Made by a program: the position numbers and the translations under genes
The notes under the pieces: generated by a model
The model's database searches: none
What the model was told of the DNA's origin: nothing
What the model saw: only the letters and a program-made list of their open reading frames with translations
Shown here: in pieces, positions 25,524 through 34,942 of the stretch
Numbering within the stretch: position 1 is the first letter of the stretch
Layout: each line of letters starts with the position of its first letter
Source: Candidatus Brevefilum sp.
GTDB taxonomy: Bacteria; Chloroflexota; Anaerolineae; Anaerolineales; Anaerolineaceae
Length of the DNA: 64,000 nucleotides
Reading direction: 5' to 3'
Assembly (NCBI GenBank): GCA_029210815.1
Contig: JARGGB010000003.1
Coordinates: forward strand, 16,643-80,642

Positions 25524-26276
25524 CTAGTGGTTACTTTCTGCCGGTGCAATTGTTTCGTGATTTTCTGCAGCATTTTTTTGTTTTTCTTGTTTTCTTTCCA
25601 ACCGCTTTTCATCCAAAAGCTGCAGCTTGCGCGCTTGAATGCTCGTATTGATTAAGAAGTACAGCGTCATTAACAAAGCGATAAACCCGACAAATAATGT
25701 ATATAAGGTTGTAGGCCCAAAAATTGGCAGGTTGACCTTTGGATTCCCAATAATCAGCATGACTGTGTTTGCAAGGATTGCCAATACGCGGATCTCGGTT
25801 GGCCCGATTTTTGCGCTGGTGATATTGAATACCCCGGTGACATAAGTGATCAGGTACACCATGATCGAGACCAGCAAATAAGCGATCACGCCCATACTCG
25901 CAACAGTTATATCGACATAAGGTGAAATTCCTAAACCAATAAAAATGAGTACTGTACTGATAGCATCGACAAAATGGTCAATTAAGAATCCGAAACGCGG
26001 CCTTTCAATGTGTCTATAACGTGCCAGGGTCCCATCAAGACTGTCTCCGAACCAATTCAAAACAAAGCCAAAACTGGCCAGGATCAAGAAATATTCGCTG
26101 ACATTTGTAAGCGCATAGCTGATAAAAATCAGGATTGATGCAAGAATGCCGATCCATGTCAGAACATCCGGCGTGACCCAGGCAGGCATATGCGCCGCAA
26201 GCCATTTCAAGGCTGGCCTTTCAAGAAATCCCAACAGGATATCATTTTCTCTCTTATGATTTTCGACTTTTGACAT
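25524..26276 (-). CDS. CDP-alcohol phosphatidyltransferase family membrane protein
   Basis: Transfers a phosphatidyl group from CDP-diacylglycerol to an alcohol such as inositol phosphate or glycerol phosphate. The signature DG-x2-AR-x9-G-x3-D-x3-D is visible as DGTLARYRHIERPRFGFLID and on to HFVD. About six hydrophobic segments follow the usual plan, with a charged C-terminal tail of about 40 residues. AAAGG lies before the ATG. It follows an LpxL/PatA-type acyltransferase by 27 bp, the order seen in actinobacterial phosphatidylinositol mannoside loci, so a phosphatidylinositol-phosphate-type product is possible. The exact alcohol is not readable. Confidence 0.88.
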   Translation of the reverse strand: MSKVENHKRENDILLGFLERPALKWLAAHMPAWVTPDVLTWIGILASILIFISYALTNVSEYFLILASFGFVLNWFGDSLDGTLARYRHIERPRFGFLIDHFVDAISTVLIFIGLGISPYVDITVASMGVIAYLLVSIMVYLITYVTGVFNITSAKIGPTEIRVLAILANTVMLIIGNPKVNLPIFGPTTLYTLFVGFIALLMTLYFLINTSIQARKLQLLDEKRLERKQEKQKNAAENHETIAPAESNH

Positions 26277-26303
26277 TTTTACCTTTCATTTTCTCTTGTA
26301 GGG

Positions 26304-27230
26304 CTACACACCCAAAAATTTTGGCCAAATTGGATAGAACATTGCCCATTGATTTGAATATTCTAAGATTATTTCTTCTGCTTCTTTCATTACCCGGTTG
26401 GCATTATGAATGATTTCTGTTTCAAGTTCGTCCTGGGATTCCATCCAGATCGGATCGGTTGCTTCGAGCATATACCTTCCACCGGGTTGGGAAGTTGCTG
26501 CAACAACGATCACTGGCGCCTCAGCTTCAATCGCCATTCTTACGTAGGTCACAGGCAGGTTTGCCTCATGACCAAAAAAGGTTGGCTGGTATTTATTTTG
26601 CTGATCCTCAGGCAGCGGCCTGTCCAAGCCCGTCAGGATGCTGCCGCCATTTTGAAGTCGCTTCCTGGCTTGGCGAAATGCACTCAGGGTCATCGGGGTA
26701 ACAATGATCCCCAGGCTCTCCCTCAACTGGTTCTGCATTTTATAGGAAGAAACCGGTTCAGGGTAAGAAAGCACCTGAACCTCAAAATTATTGAGCGCCA
26801 ATGCATAGCCCATCAAATCAAAGTTGCTCAGATGTGGGCATACAAATACAGAGGGCTGGTTTTTCCTGATTCGCTCAAAAGCCATTTTTGCCCTGGGGCT
26901 GAAATCAACAACTTCCTGGAGTCGGTCTGGCCTTGACAGGAAGTAAAAGTAATCAAAAATGCAGTTTGAAGCGGAGCGAAAAACAATTTTAGGTAGTTCT
27001 ATAAGCTCTTCCTGGCTGAGTGATTTATCTTTGATCACAAATTGGTTAGCACGGATTGCCCTGACCATTGAACTTTTCTTCCTGCGACCTAAAATGGTGC
27101 CAATCCAGGAGGAAATTTTTAGACCCGTCTGGCGGGATAATACGCGTCCCAGAAGAATTGCTATTTGTATAACAATTGATTGTTGAAGCAAATTTCTTAA
27201 TGATATTGCGCGCTTTTTGTTCTTTTTCAC
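26304..27230 (-). CDS. LpxL/HtrB/PatA-family lysophospholipid acyltransferase
   Basis: Membrane-associated acyltransferase of 308 aa. The catalytic HX4D is in FVCPHLSNFDLM (about residue 135), followed by the family block GGSILTGLDRP and later LPVTYVRMAIEAEAPVIVV. One hydrophobic N-terminal segment likely anchors it. Related proteins acylate lipid A in Gram-negatives and phosphatidylinositol mannosides in actinobacteria. Next to a CDP-alcohol phosphatidyltransferase, a glycolipid acceptor is more likely than lipid A. It starts with GTG and a weak ribosome site. The GT4 gene at 27535 is divergent and could supply the sugar. Confidence 0.85.
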   Translation of the reverse strand: MKKNKKRAISLRNLLQQSIVIQIAILLGRVLSRQTGLKISSWIGTILGRRKKSSMVRAIRANQFVIKDKSLSQEELIELPKIVFRSASNCIFDYFYFLSRPDRLQEVVDFSPRAKMAFERIRKNQPSVFVCPHLSNFDLMGYALALNNFEVQVLSYPEPVSSYKMQNQLRESLGIIVTPMTLSAFRQARKRLQNGGSILTGLDRPLPEDQQNKYQPTFFGHEANLPVTYVRMAIEAEAPVIVVAATSQPGGRYMLEATDPIWMESQDELETEIIHNANRVMKEAEEIILEYSNQWAMFYPIWPKFLGV

Positions 27231-27534
27231 GTTTCAGATTCCGATGATTTTGATAATGTTGTTGATCCGCCATTTTATCTGAGACTATATTTTACTTCAA
27301 ATATAAAAAAACATTAAAGCTGTGCGGATTATGTGACATGACGTGATTGAATTCTTATCCATTGCGAACTTTTTTCTTTGGATTATTCCATCATATTCCC
27401 ATCGCGGTCTTTAGAGAGTGCCCACGTTATGAGCTGAAAAAATTTGATTTATGGTATAAATGCAATTGAAAGTAATATAAGAACAAGCTTATTTCCTGAC
27501 AATTTTATTTTATTGCCCGCATCAAGGTTTGATG
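27231..27534. promoter_or_regulatory. Divergent intergenic region, AT-rich
   Basis: This 304-bp gap separates the acyltransferase and the first glycosyltransferase of the large glycan locus. A TATAAA at 27455-27460 could be a -10 for the plus strand, but no convincing -35 was found. AAGG at 27524-27527 is the ribosome site of the GT4 gene. I saw no RNA gene or strong hairpin. Confidence 0.4.
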
Positions 27535-28656
27535 ATGAAAATTTTTTGTATCGCAGCCTCTTTTGTGCCTTCGAACACCGCTAACAGCATTCAGGTTGTT
27601 AAAGCTGCTCATGCCCTGGCAGAAGTTGGCCATGACGTGCGTTTATTCGTGCCCGGGGACAACCCGGTATCCTGGGAGAATTTAAAAAATCATTATGGAT
27701 TAAGGCAGCCCTTTGAAATCCAGTGGGTCCATGAAAACCTGGCTTTTAAGCGGTATGATTTTGCCTTCAAGGCTGTTCAGGCTGGGCGCAGGATGGATGC
27801 GGATCTGATTTATACCTGGGCATTACAGGCGGCAGTATTGTCCTTATGGGGAGGCGTCCCAACGGTTTTAGAGCTGCATGACCGTGTCACCGGACGTATT
27901 GGACCCTGGCTTTTCCGTCAATTTTGGAAAAGCAAAACAAAAAAACGTTTACTGACCAATTCAAAGGCTTTAAAGACGCGATTGATCTCAGATTTTGACC
28001 TTGCGGCACATCAGGAAGAAATTCTTGTAGCGCCAAACGGGGTCGAACTGGAACGTTATGAAGACCTGCCTGCACCAGAAGAAGCCAGAAACCGTTTGGG
28101 TCTGGCGCCAGGGTTTACTGCCGGATACACCGGGCATTTTTATGCGGGTCGGGGAATGCAGTTAATGTTTGACCTGGCAAAAGCCTTGCCGGAGATCAAT
28201 TTTTTATGGGTGGGTGGTCAGCCGGAGGATGTGTCACTTTGGGAGAATCGCGCCAAATCTGCTGGACTGGCTAATTTATATTTGACGGGATTTGTCGATA
28301 ATGCGGATTTGCCGCTGTTCCAGGCTGCGGCTGATGCGCTTTTGATGCCTTATGGGCAGAAAATTGAAGGCAGCGGTGGTGGCAATTCGGCAGAAATTGC
28401 AAGCCCAATGAAAATGTTTGAGTATATGGCTGCTGGGCGGGCGATCATATCAAGCGACCTGCCAGTCATCCATGAAGTCCTGGACGCGGCAACCGCAGTT
28501 TTTTGTCCGCCGCAGGATCTTGCATCCTGGAAAGAGGCGCTGATTGACCTGAAAAATAATGAAGAAATGCGTATTGAACTTGGCAAGGAAGCACGGTCTT
28601 ATTCTCAAGCATTTACCTGGAAAAATCGCGCAATAAAGGCACTGGAACGTTTTTAA
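27535..28656 (+). CDS. GT4-family glycosyltransferase
   Basis: Retaining GT-B glycosyltransferase that moves a nucleotide-activated sugar to an acceptor on the cytoplasmic side. The N-terminal domain has the flexible loop FVPSNTANSIQVVKAAHAL. The C-terminal domain has APNGVELERYEDLP and the donor-site EX7E region EIASPMKMFEYMAAGRAIIS. I start at ATG 27535, 7 nt from AAGG; the track used TTG 27529. Length 373 aa. It opens a plus-strand series running to 56 kb. Opposite the acyltransferase it might act in glycolipid synthesis (PimA-like), or it may simply be the first enzyme of the glycan locus. Confidence 0.85.
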   Translation: MKIFCIAASFVPSNTANSIQVVKAAHALAEVGHDVRLFVPGDNPVSWENLKNHYGLRQPFEIQWVHENLAFKRYDFAFKAVQAGRRMDADLIYTWALQAAVLSLWGGVPTVLELHDRVTGRIGPWLFRQFWKSKTKKRLLTNSKALKTRLISDFDLAAHQEEILVAPNGVELERYEDLPAPEEARNRLGLAPGFTAGYTGHFYAGRGMQLMFDLAKALPEINFLWVGGQPEDVSLWENRAKSAGLANLYLTGFVDNADLPLFQAAADALLMPYGQKIEGSGGGNSAEIASPMKMFEYMAAGRAIISSDLPVIHEVLDAATAVFCPPQDLASWKEALIDLKNNEEMRIELGKEARSYSQAFTWKNRAIKALERF

Positions 28657-28667
28657 TTCGTTGGCAT

Positions 28668-30011
28668 ATGAATAAATCGGGATCAAACAAAAAGCTGGGA
28701 ATATGGTTGGGGCTGGTTTTGATTTTAAGCCTCGTTCTCAGGGTGATGTTATTTGCGATCTATTCTCCGGTTTCCTTTAGTGATACCGGGGGCTATCAAC
28801 GATCTGCGCAAGCGGTCCTGAACGGCTTTGCAAATTACGACGGCACTCGCACCCCGATTTACCCAATTCTGATTGCCCTGACAGGTTCTGAAAAAATGCT
28901 TTATCTCAGCCAATTGTTTCTTGGGCTGGGCATGACGCATGCCTGGTTCATTATTGGATGGAAAGCAAGTGAAAAGCCTTTTATTGGGGCGCTAATTGCC
29001 TTAGCGCACACCCTGAACCCGGGTCAAATTTTCTTTGAAGCCAACCTGTTGACAGAAACACTGGCAGCTTTCTGGTTGATTTTATCTCTGCTTGGCGCTT
29101 ATTTTTGGCTAGCGGACAGGAAATACCAAACGATCTGGCTGGCACTGGGGATTGGGATTTCTGCATCCCTGGCAGCCCTGACCCGACCGCAGTTTATTTT
29201 TATGCCACTGTGGCTGGCGATTTTTCTGTCTTTTTCAAATCAGGTTCGAAACCCCCGATTTAATTTCAAGCCATTTGTTGGGGTAATGTTACCCGCACTC
29301 GTGCTAATTGGCGGCTGGATGGGCTGGGTTTATTCGCGGTATAACATTCTCAGCGTGACGACCATGTCCGGTTATCACCTTGTTCAGCATGCCGGTTATT
29401 ACTTTGAAGACCTTCCAGATGAATATGCTGCAATTCGTGATACTTACATAGCCTTTCGTGACACGCGGCTTGATACCTTTGGCACCCAGAGCAACACCAT
29501 CTGGGAAGCCATCCCCGCGATGCAGGAAGCCTCTGGATTGAACTTTTATGACCTTTCGAAAACCCTGCAAGATTTGTCATTAAAGCTGATCATTACTCAC
29601 CCATGGCAATATTTGGCAAGAATCCTTAAAGGGTGGATGTGGTTCTGGCGGGCACCGGTTTACTGGCGTCAAAGTGCTTTTTCTTTGCCAGGTATTTCAA
29701 GCGTAATGGTGTTGTGGGTTTGGCTTGCAAGGGGTTTAATGGTATTGATGAACCTTGTTTTTGTGCTTTCCAGCATTGCAGCCTTGATCTCTAAATGCCT
29801 GCGACATTTTTTCAACCTGAGCTCATTTCACTGGCTTTTAGCTGGTACTGTTTGGATAACGTCCATATTTACATCTTTGCTCGAGCATGGTGAAAATCAG
29901 CGTTTTCTCATTCCCCTGCAGACAGCAGTCATTTTTTGGACTTTGTGGATTATTTACTTCACATGGCAGGCACGGACGCTAAATCGTGACAAAGTAAGGT
30001 CTATCATTTAG
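28668..30011 (+). CDS. GT-C-like multi-pass membrane protein, first
   Basis: 447 aa with about ten hydrophobic segments. The first outer loop contains FSDTGGYQRSAQAV and TRTPIYPILIAL, the arrangement of acidic residue and Arg-Thr-Pro-x-Tyr-Pro seen in ArnT/PMT-type sugar or phospho-polyol transferases. A central extracytoplasmic loop (residues about 230-300) is soluble. It starts 12 bp after the GT4 stop, so co-expression is likely. The substrate is unknown. It is less likely a polymerase of the Wzy type, because the conserved motif lies in the first loop. Confidence 0.7.
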   Translation: MNKSGSNKKLGIWLGLVLILSLVLRVMLFAIYSPVSFSDTGGYQRSAQAVLNGFANYDGTRTPIYPILIALTGSEKMLYLSQLFLGLGMTHAWFIIGWKASEKPFIGALIALAHTLNPGQIFFEANLLTETLAAFWLILSLLGAYFWLADRKYQTIWLALGIGISASLAALTRPQFIFMPLWLAIFLSFSNQVRNPRFNFKPFVGVMLPALVLIGGWMGWVYSRYNILSVTTMSGYHLVQHAGYYFEDLPDEYAAIRDTYIAFRDTRLDTFGTQSNTIWEAIPAMQEASGLNFYDLSKTLQDLSLKLIITHPWQYLARILKGWMWFWRAPVYWRQSAFSLPGISSVMVLWVWLARGLMVLMNLVFVLSSIAALISKCLRHFFNLSSFHWLLAGTVWITSIFTSLLEHGENQRFLIPLQTAVIFWTLWIIYFTWQARTLNRDKVRSII

Positions 30012-30027
30012 TAAATGGAAAAAGAAA

Positions 30028-31575
30028 ATGAAGAAAATAGTAATTCACATCATTTTAGCAGCTGTGTTGAGCTTTGCTTTAGCTTTATTTATCCAAGTGC
30101 TCTTGCCATTTGGCGATTTCTGGAAAGGTACATTCGCTGCATTTTATTTATTGTTTTTTGTGAGCCTTTTCCTTTATCTGGCATGGTGCCTTTTTGGGAG
30201 TTCAAAAAATCTTGCAAGGTTGATGATCCTCGCTTTTATTCTTCGGCTGGGACCGGGAATGTTCTTAACCTGGGGCTTGCCTCAATTCGGTTATGAGGAA
30301 GCGCCGCAGCAAGCCGGCTTTGTGTTTCAGGATGCTTATCTTCGGGAGGGAAGCGCCTGGAATTTAGCCCAATCGGGCGAGCCATTGACCAGGGCATTCA
30401 GTGATGATTACACTGCCGATCAATACGGGGGGCTTTTAGCACTGGATGCCTTTGTTTACCGCTATATCAGTCCGGATGCTTATCGACCTGTTTTAATTTT
30501 AATTCTCACTGCTGGGGCTATGGCATTAAGTCTGCCATTTTTGATGGCAGTGGTAAGGCGCAGCATTGGCGAGACCGCCGCTTTATGGGCAGGATGGATT
30601 TTTGCCCTGTATCCTGAAGGCATCTTACTGGGCGCCGCCCAGATGCGGGAACCATATTTGATTTTGTGTTTTAGTTTATTAACATGGTCCGTGGCACAAT
30701 TTTTAGATCGTCGACGTTTGAAAATTGCTGTTCCTGTGATGATTGCAGGCACACTGGGCTTGTTCCTGTTTTCGTACCGGGTAGCCCTGCCCCTTGTGGG
30801 GATCATTTCCGCCTGGATTTGGCTGATGGAATCGGCTAAAGTGAAACAAAACTGGGTGAAAGGTGTGATCTGGTTTCTTGCATTCGCAGCCCTGGGGGGG
30901 ATTGCCTGGTTTTACAGGGATTGGGTTCAGGAGGTAATGTCCTGGGATGCAAAATTAACATTACTTGCCTCTGGCAGGATTCAGTTTGAGCTTGAATCCC
31001 TGCCAACATGGCTTCATTTTCCCTTTATTGTGGCTTACGGCGTATTTCAGCCGGTATTGCCTGCCGCAATTGCTGCGCCAGCACCGTGGATATGGCGGGG
31101 TTTAGGGATTTTTAGAGCTGCGGGTTGGTACGCACTCCTGTCGCTTTTGGCTTATGCTTTTGTGCGAATCCTGCGTTTGCCGTCTTCGCGCAAAAAACGC
31201 TGGTTAGCAGTGATGATTTTTTTTGTCTGGGTATGGGTGTTCGTCGCGTCCGCTCGAGCGGGGGGTGATCAATGGGATAACCCTCGTTACCGAACGATCC
31301 TTCTCCCCTGGATGGCAATCACGGCTGCATGGGTGATCAATTTTGTCAAGGAAACAAAGGATCGCTGGTTGGGCAGAGCTTTATTGATAGAAGGGATCTT
31401 TCTCGCCTTTTTCACGGAATGGTACATCAGCCGATATTATCCAGTCATTCCGCGTTTGGATTTCTGGTTGATGATCGTGTTGATAATCCTGTTGAGCTTG
31501 TTGGTCATCATTGGGGGATGGCTGCGGGAAAAAAAGCAAAAGAAACAAGAACGAGAGTCTTTGATTAAGCGTTGA
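30028..31575 (+). CDS. GT-C-like multi-pass membrane protein, second
   Basis: 515 aa with about eleven predicted membrane segments. The first outer loop (about residues 90-145) has acidic clusters (YEEAPQQAGF, SDDYTADQYGG) in place of a classical DXD. A short positive tail (EKKQKKQERES) ends in the cytoplasm. It follows the previous GT-C gene by 16 bp, and the two may act in sequence on the same lipid-linked glycan. The family is not firmly named; glycosyltransferase or flippase-associated roles are possible. Confidence 0.6.
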   Translation: MKKIVIHIILAAVLSFALALFIQVLLPFGDFWKGTFAAFYLLFFVSLFLYLAWCLFGSSKNLARLMILAFILRLGPGMFLTWGLPQFGYEEAPQQAGFVFQDAYLREGSAWNLAQSGEPLTRAFSDDYTADQYGGLLALDAFVYRYISPDAYRPVLILILTAGAMALSLPFLMAVVRRSIGETAALWAGWIFALYPEGILLGAAQMREPYLILCFSLLTWSVAQFLDRRRLKIAVPVMIAGTLGLFLFSYRVALPLVGIISAWIWLMESAKVKQNWVKGVIWFLAFAALGGIAWFYRDWVQEVMSWDAKLTLLASGRIQFELESLPTWLHFPFIVAYGVFQPVLPAAIAAPAPWIWRGLGIFRAAGWYALLSLLAYAFVRILRLPSSRKKRWLAVMIFFVWVWVFVASARAGGDQWDNPRYRTILLPWMAITAAWVINFVKETKDRWLGRALLIEGIFLAFFTEWYISRYYPVIPRLDFWLMIVLIILLSLLVIIGGWLREKKQKKQERESLIKR

Positions 31576-31699
31576 GTTCCTGATCATTCTACGTAAATGA
31601 TGATGAAAACAACTTTACCTGGAAGCTCAGTAATCGGACTTCTAAAGCCGATAATGTTCCTATTTCCAAGGCGGATATATTATTGAACAACAGGTTTGC

Positions 31700-32792
<1,093 letters not shown>

Positions 32793-32801
32793 TTTATCGT
32801 T

Positions 32802-33650
32802 ATGGAAAACAGCCACCAGCAGGGTAAACAAAGTCCCATCATCTATTTGCGACCGTCCAAAGGATGGTTGTCGATTGATTTTAAGGAATTGTGGCGTTAT
32901 CGGGAATTGATTTTTTTCCTGACATGGCGAGATATCAAGGTGCGCTACAAACAGGCTGTCCTTGGGATTTCCTGGGCAGTATTGCAGCCTTTACTGACCA
33001 CCTTGATTTTCACAGTGATTTTTGGAATTTTACTCAAAACCCCATCACAGGATTTACCCTACCCTTTGTTTTCGATGTCAGCTTTGCTGCCCTGGCAGTT
33101 ATTTTCAACGGCATTACAACGGTCGAGCGTCAGCCTGGTTGGCAACGCCAACTTGCTTACAAAAATTTATTTTCCACGGCTTGCAATACCGCTCTCATCG
33201 GTTTTTGCTGCCCTCGTGGATTTTGCCGTATCTTTCGTGGTCTTACTGCTTGTGATGGCTTATTACCAGTATTGGCCGGGATGGAACATTCTCTGGCTTA
33301 TTCCCATTGTGCTGCTGGCATTGCTGACAGCGCTGGCGGTTGGACTGTGGCTGTCTGCCCTCAACGTGCAGTACCGGGATATTCAACACATGGTGCCATT
33401 CCTTATCCAGGTCTGGATGTATGCGTCCCCCATTGTTTATCCCATTGAGACCATCCCGGAAGGTATTTGGCGCTCATTATACGGCCTTAATCCCATGGTG
33501 GGTGTGATCCAGGGTTTCCGCTGGGCTTTATTAGGCGGCACACCCCCTGATATCACCATGCTGATCTCGATTATTGTGGTCGTGGTGCTTTTAATCAGCG
33601 GTTTGTATTATTTCCGGCGGATGGAAAAGACCTTCGCCGATGTTGTTTAG
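32802..33650 (+). CDS. wzm: Polysaccharide ABC exporter permease (Wzm/TagG type)
   Basis: ABC-2 type membrane subunit of 282 aa with six hydrophobic segments. The N-terminal LWRYRELIFFLTWRDIKVRYK motif and the GISWAVLQPLLTT segment are typical of Wzm/TagG/KpsM permeases. It pairs with the ATPase that follows 6 bp later to move a completed lipid-linked glycan across the membrane. Confidence 0.93.
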   Translation: MENSHQQGKQSPIIYLRPSKGWLSIDFKELWRYRELIFFLTWRDIKVRYKQAVLGISWAVLQPLLTTLIFTVIFGILLKTPSQDLPYPLFSMSALLPWQLFSTALQRSSVSLVGNANLLTKIYFPRLAIPLSSVFAALVDFAVSFVVLLLVMAYYQYWPGWNILWLIPIVLLALLTALAVGLWLSALNVQYRDIQHMVPFLIQVWMYASPIVYPIETIPEGIWRSLYGLNPMVGVIQGFRWALLGGTPPDITMLISIIVVVVLLISGLYYFRRMEKTFADVV

Positions 33651-33656
33651 GAACTT

Positions 33657-34940
33657 ATGTCAGAATTAGCAATACGTGTTGAAAACATATCAAAACAGTA
33701 TCGCATTGGTTTAGCCCAGGAACGCCCAGACACCTTGCGAGACTTGTTAACGATGGGTTTTCGACGTTTCAAACATAAACTAAGCCGAAAAGGGAGCGGA
33801 AGATACGATGACCCCGGGCATATCTGGGCATTGAAAGATGTCTCCTTTGAGGTTGAACGCGGCCAGGTTTTGGGGATTGTCGGTCGGAATGGCGCAGGGA
33901 AAAGCACGCTTCTAAAGATCCTTTCCCGTGTTACGGACCCGACGGAAGGCTATGGGGAAATTCATGGTCGTGTTGGCTCCTTGTTGGAAGTAGGCACGGG
34001 TTTTCATCCTGAACTTTCAGGAAGGGAAAACATCTACTTAAATGGCGCAATACTGGGCATGCGCCGTGAAGAAATTAACCGGAAGTTTGACGAAATCGTT
34101 GAATTTTCCGAAGTTGGTAAATTTATTGACACCCCGGTCAAACGTTTTTCGAGCGGCATGTATTTAAGGCTGGCTTTTGCCGTTGCTGCCCATCTGGAAC
34201 CGGAGATCCTGGTTGTGGATGAGGTTCTGGCGGTCGGTGATGCTGAATTCCAGCGCAAATGCCTGGGGAAGATGAACGATGTCGCCCAGGAAGGCAGGAC
34301 GGTTTTATTCGTCAGCCATAATATGTCCGCCATACTGCGCCTGACGCAAGAAACCATTGTTCTTGACCAGGGCAAGATTGTATTACGGGCGCCAACGCCA
34401 GAAGCTGTGGACCATTACCTGAACATGGGCTTGACCAAGCAGGGGGAACGTTTTTGGACGGAGGAAGAATTGGGCGGCAAATCGGACGCCTTCAAGCCAG
34501 CGGCATTGCGGGTTTTGAACACGGGTGGCAAAGTCGTTGACACCGTCAACGCTGCTGAAGGTTTTTCTGTCGAATTTGAGTATCAGCTAACAGAAGCAAT
34601 CAGCGGTTTAAGAGTTGGTTTGTATATGATGACCACCCGTGGGGAGTATGTTTTCACCACCTTTGATACCGATGATCCTGAGCTTTACCAGGAATACAGC
34701 CTTCGACCCGCCGGGTATTATATGAGTAAATGCCATATTCCGCCGAATTTGATGAATGAGGGACGTTTCATATTGGGCTTGAACGCCAGTGTCTATCGCA
34801 TTCGAAGATATTTTCAAGAAGATAAAGCATTAACCTTCACCGTGGATGCAACAGGTGCCCCGGGGACCCATTGGCCAGAACAGCGATTGGGACCTGTGCG
34901 TCCTCAATTTGACTGGTACATTGAGCACAAAGAAAAATAA
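33657..34940 (+). CDS. wzt: Polysaccharide ABC exporter ATPase with Wzt-type C-terminal domain
   Basis: 427 aa: an N-terminal ABC ATPase (Walker A GRNGAGKSTLLK; LLEVGTGFHPELSGRENIYL; signature KRFSSGMYLRLAFAVA; Walker B ILVVDEVLAVGD), then from about residue 265 a beta-sandwich domain of the Wzt_C kind. In O-antigen exporters this tail recognises the chemical cap on the finished chain and couples chain length to export. A cap-recognising exporter beside nonulosonic acid genes suggests the glycan may be terminated by such a sugar; this is inference. Confidence 0.93.
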   Translation: MSELAIRVENISKQYRIGLAQERPDTLRDLLTMGFRRFKHKLSRKGSGRYDDPGHIWALKDVSFEVERGQVLGIVGRNGAGKSTLLKILSRVTDPTEGYGEIHGRVGSLLEVGTGFHPELSGRENIYLNGAILGMRREEINRKFDEIVEFSEVGKFIDTPVKRFSSGMYLRLAFAVAAHLEPEILVVDEVLAVGDAEFQRKCLGKMNDVAQEGRTVLFVSHNMSAILRLTQETIVLDQGKIVLRAPTPEAVDHYLNMGLTKQGERFWTEEELGGKSDAFKPAALRVLNTGGKVVDTVNAAEGFSVEFEYQLTEAISGLRVGLYMMTTRGEYVFTTFDTDDPELYQEYSLRPAGYYMSKCHIPPNLMNEGRFILGLNASVYRIRRYFQEDKALTFTVDATGAPGTHWPEQRLGPVRPQFDWYIEHKEK

Positions 34941-34942
34941 TT

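Noticed and set aside
30015-30296. 93-aa ORF starting ATG 30015
   Set aside because: It lies in another frame of the 515-aa membrane protein gene, whose frame shows many membrane segments.
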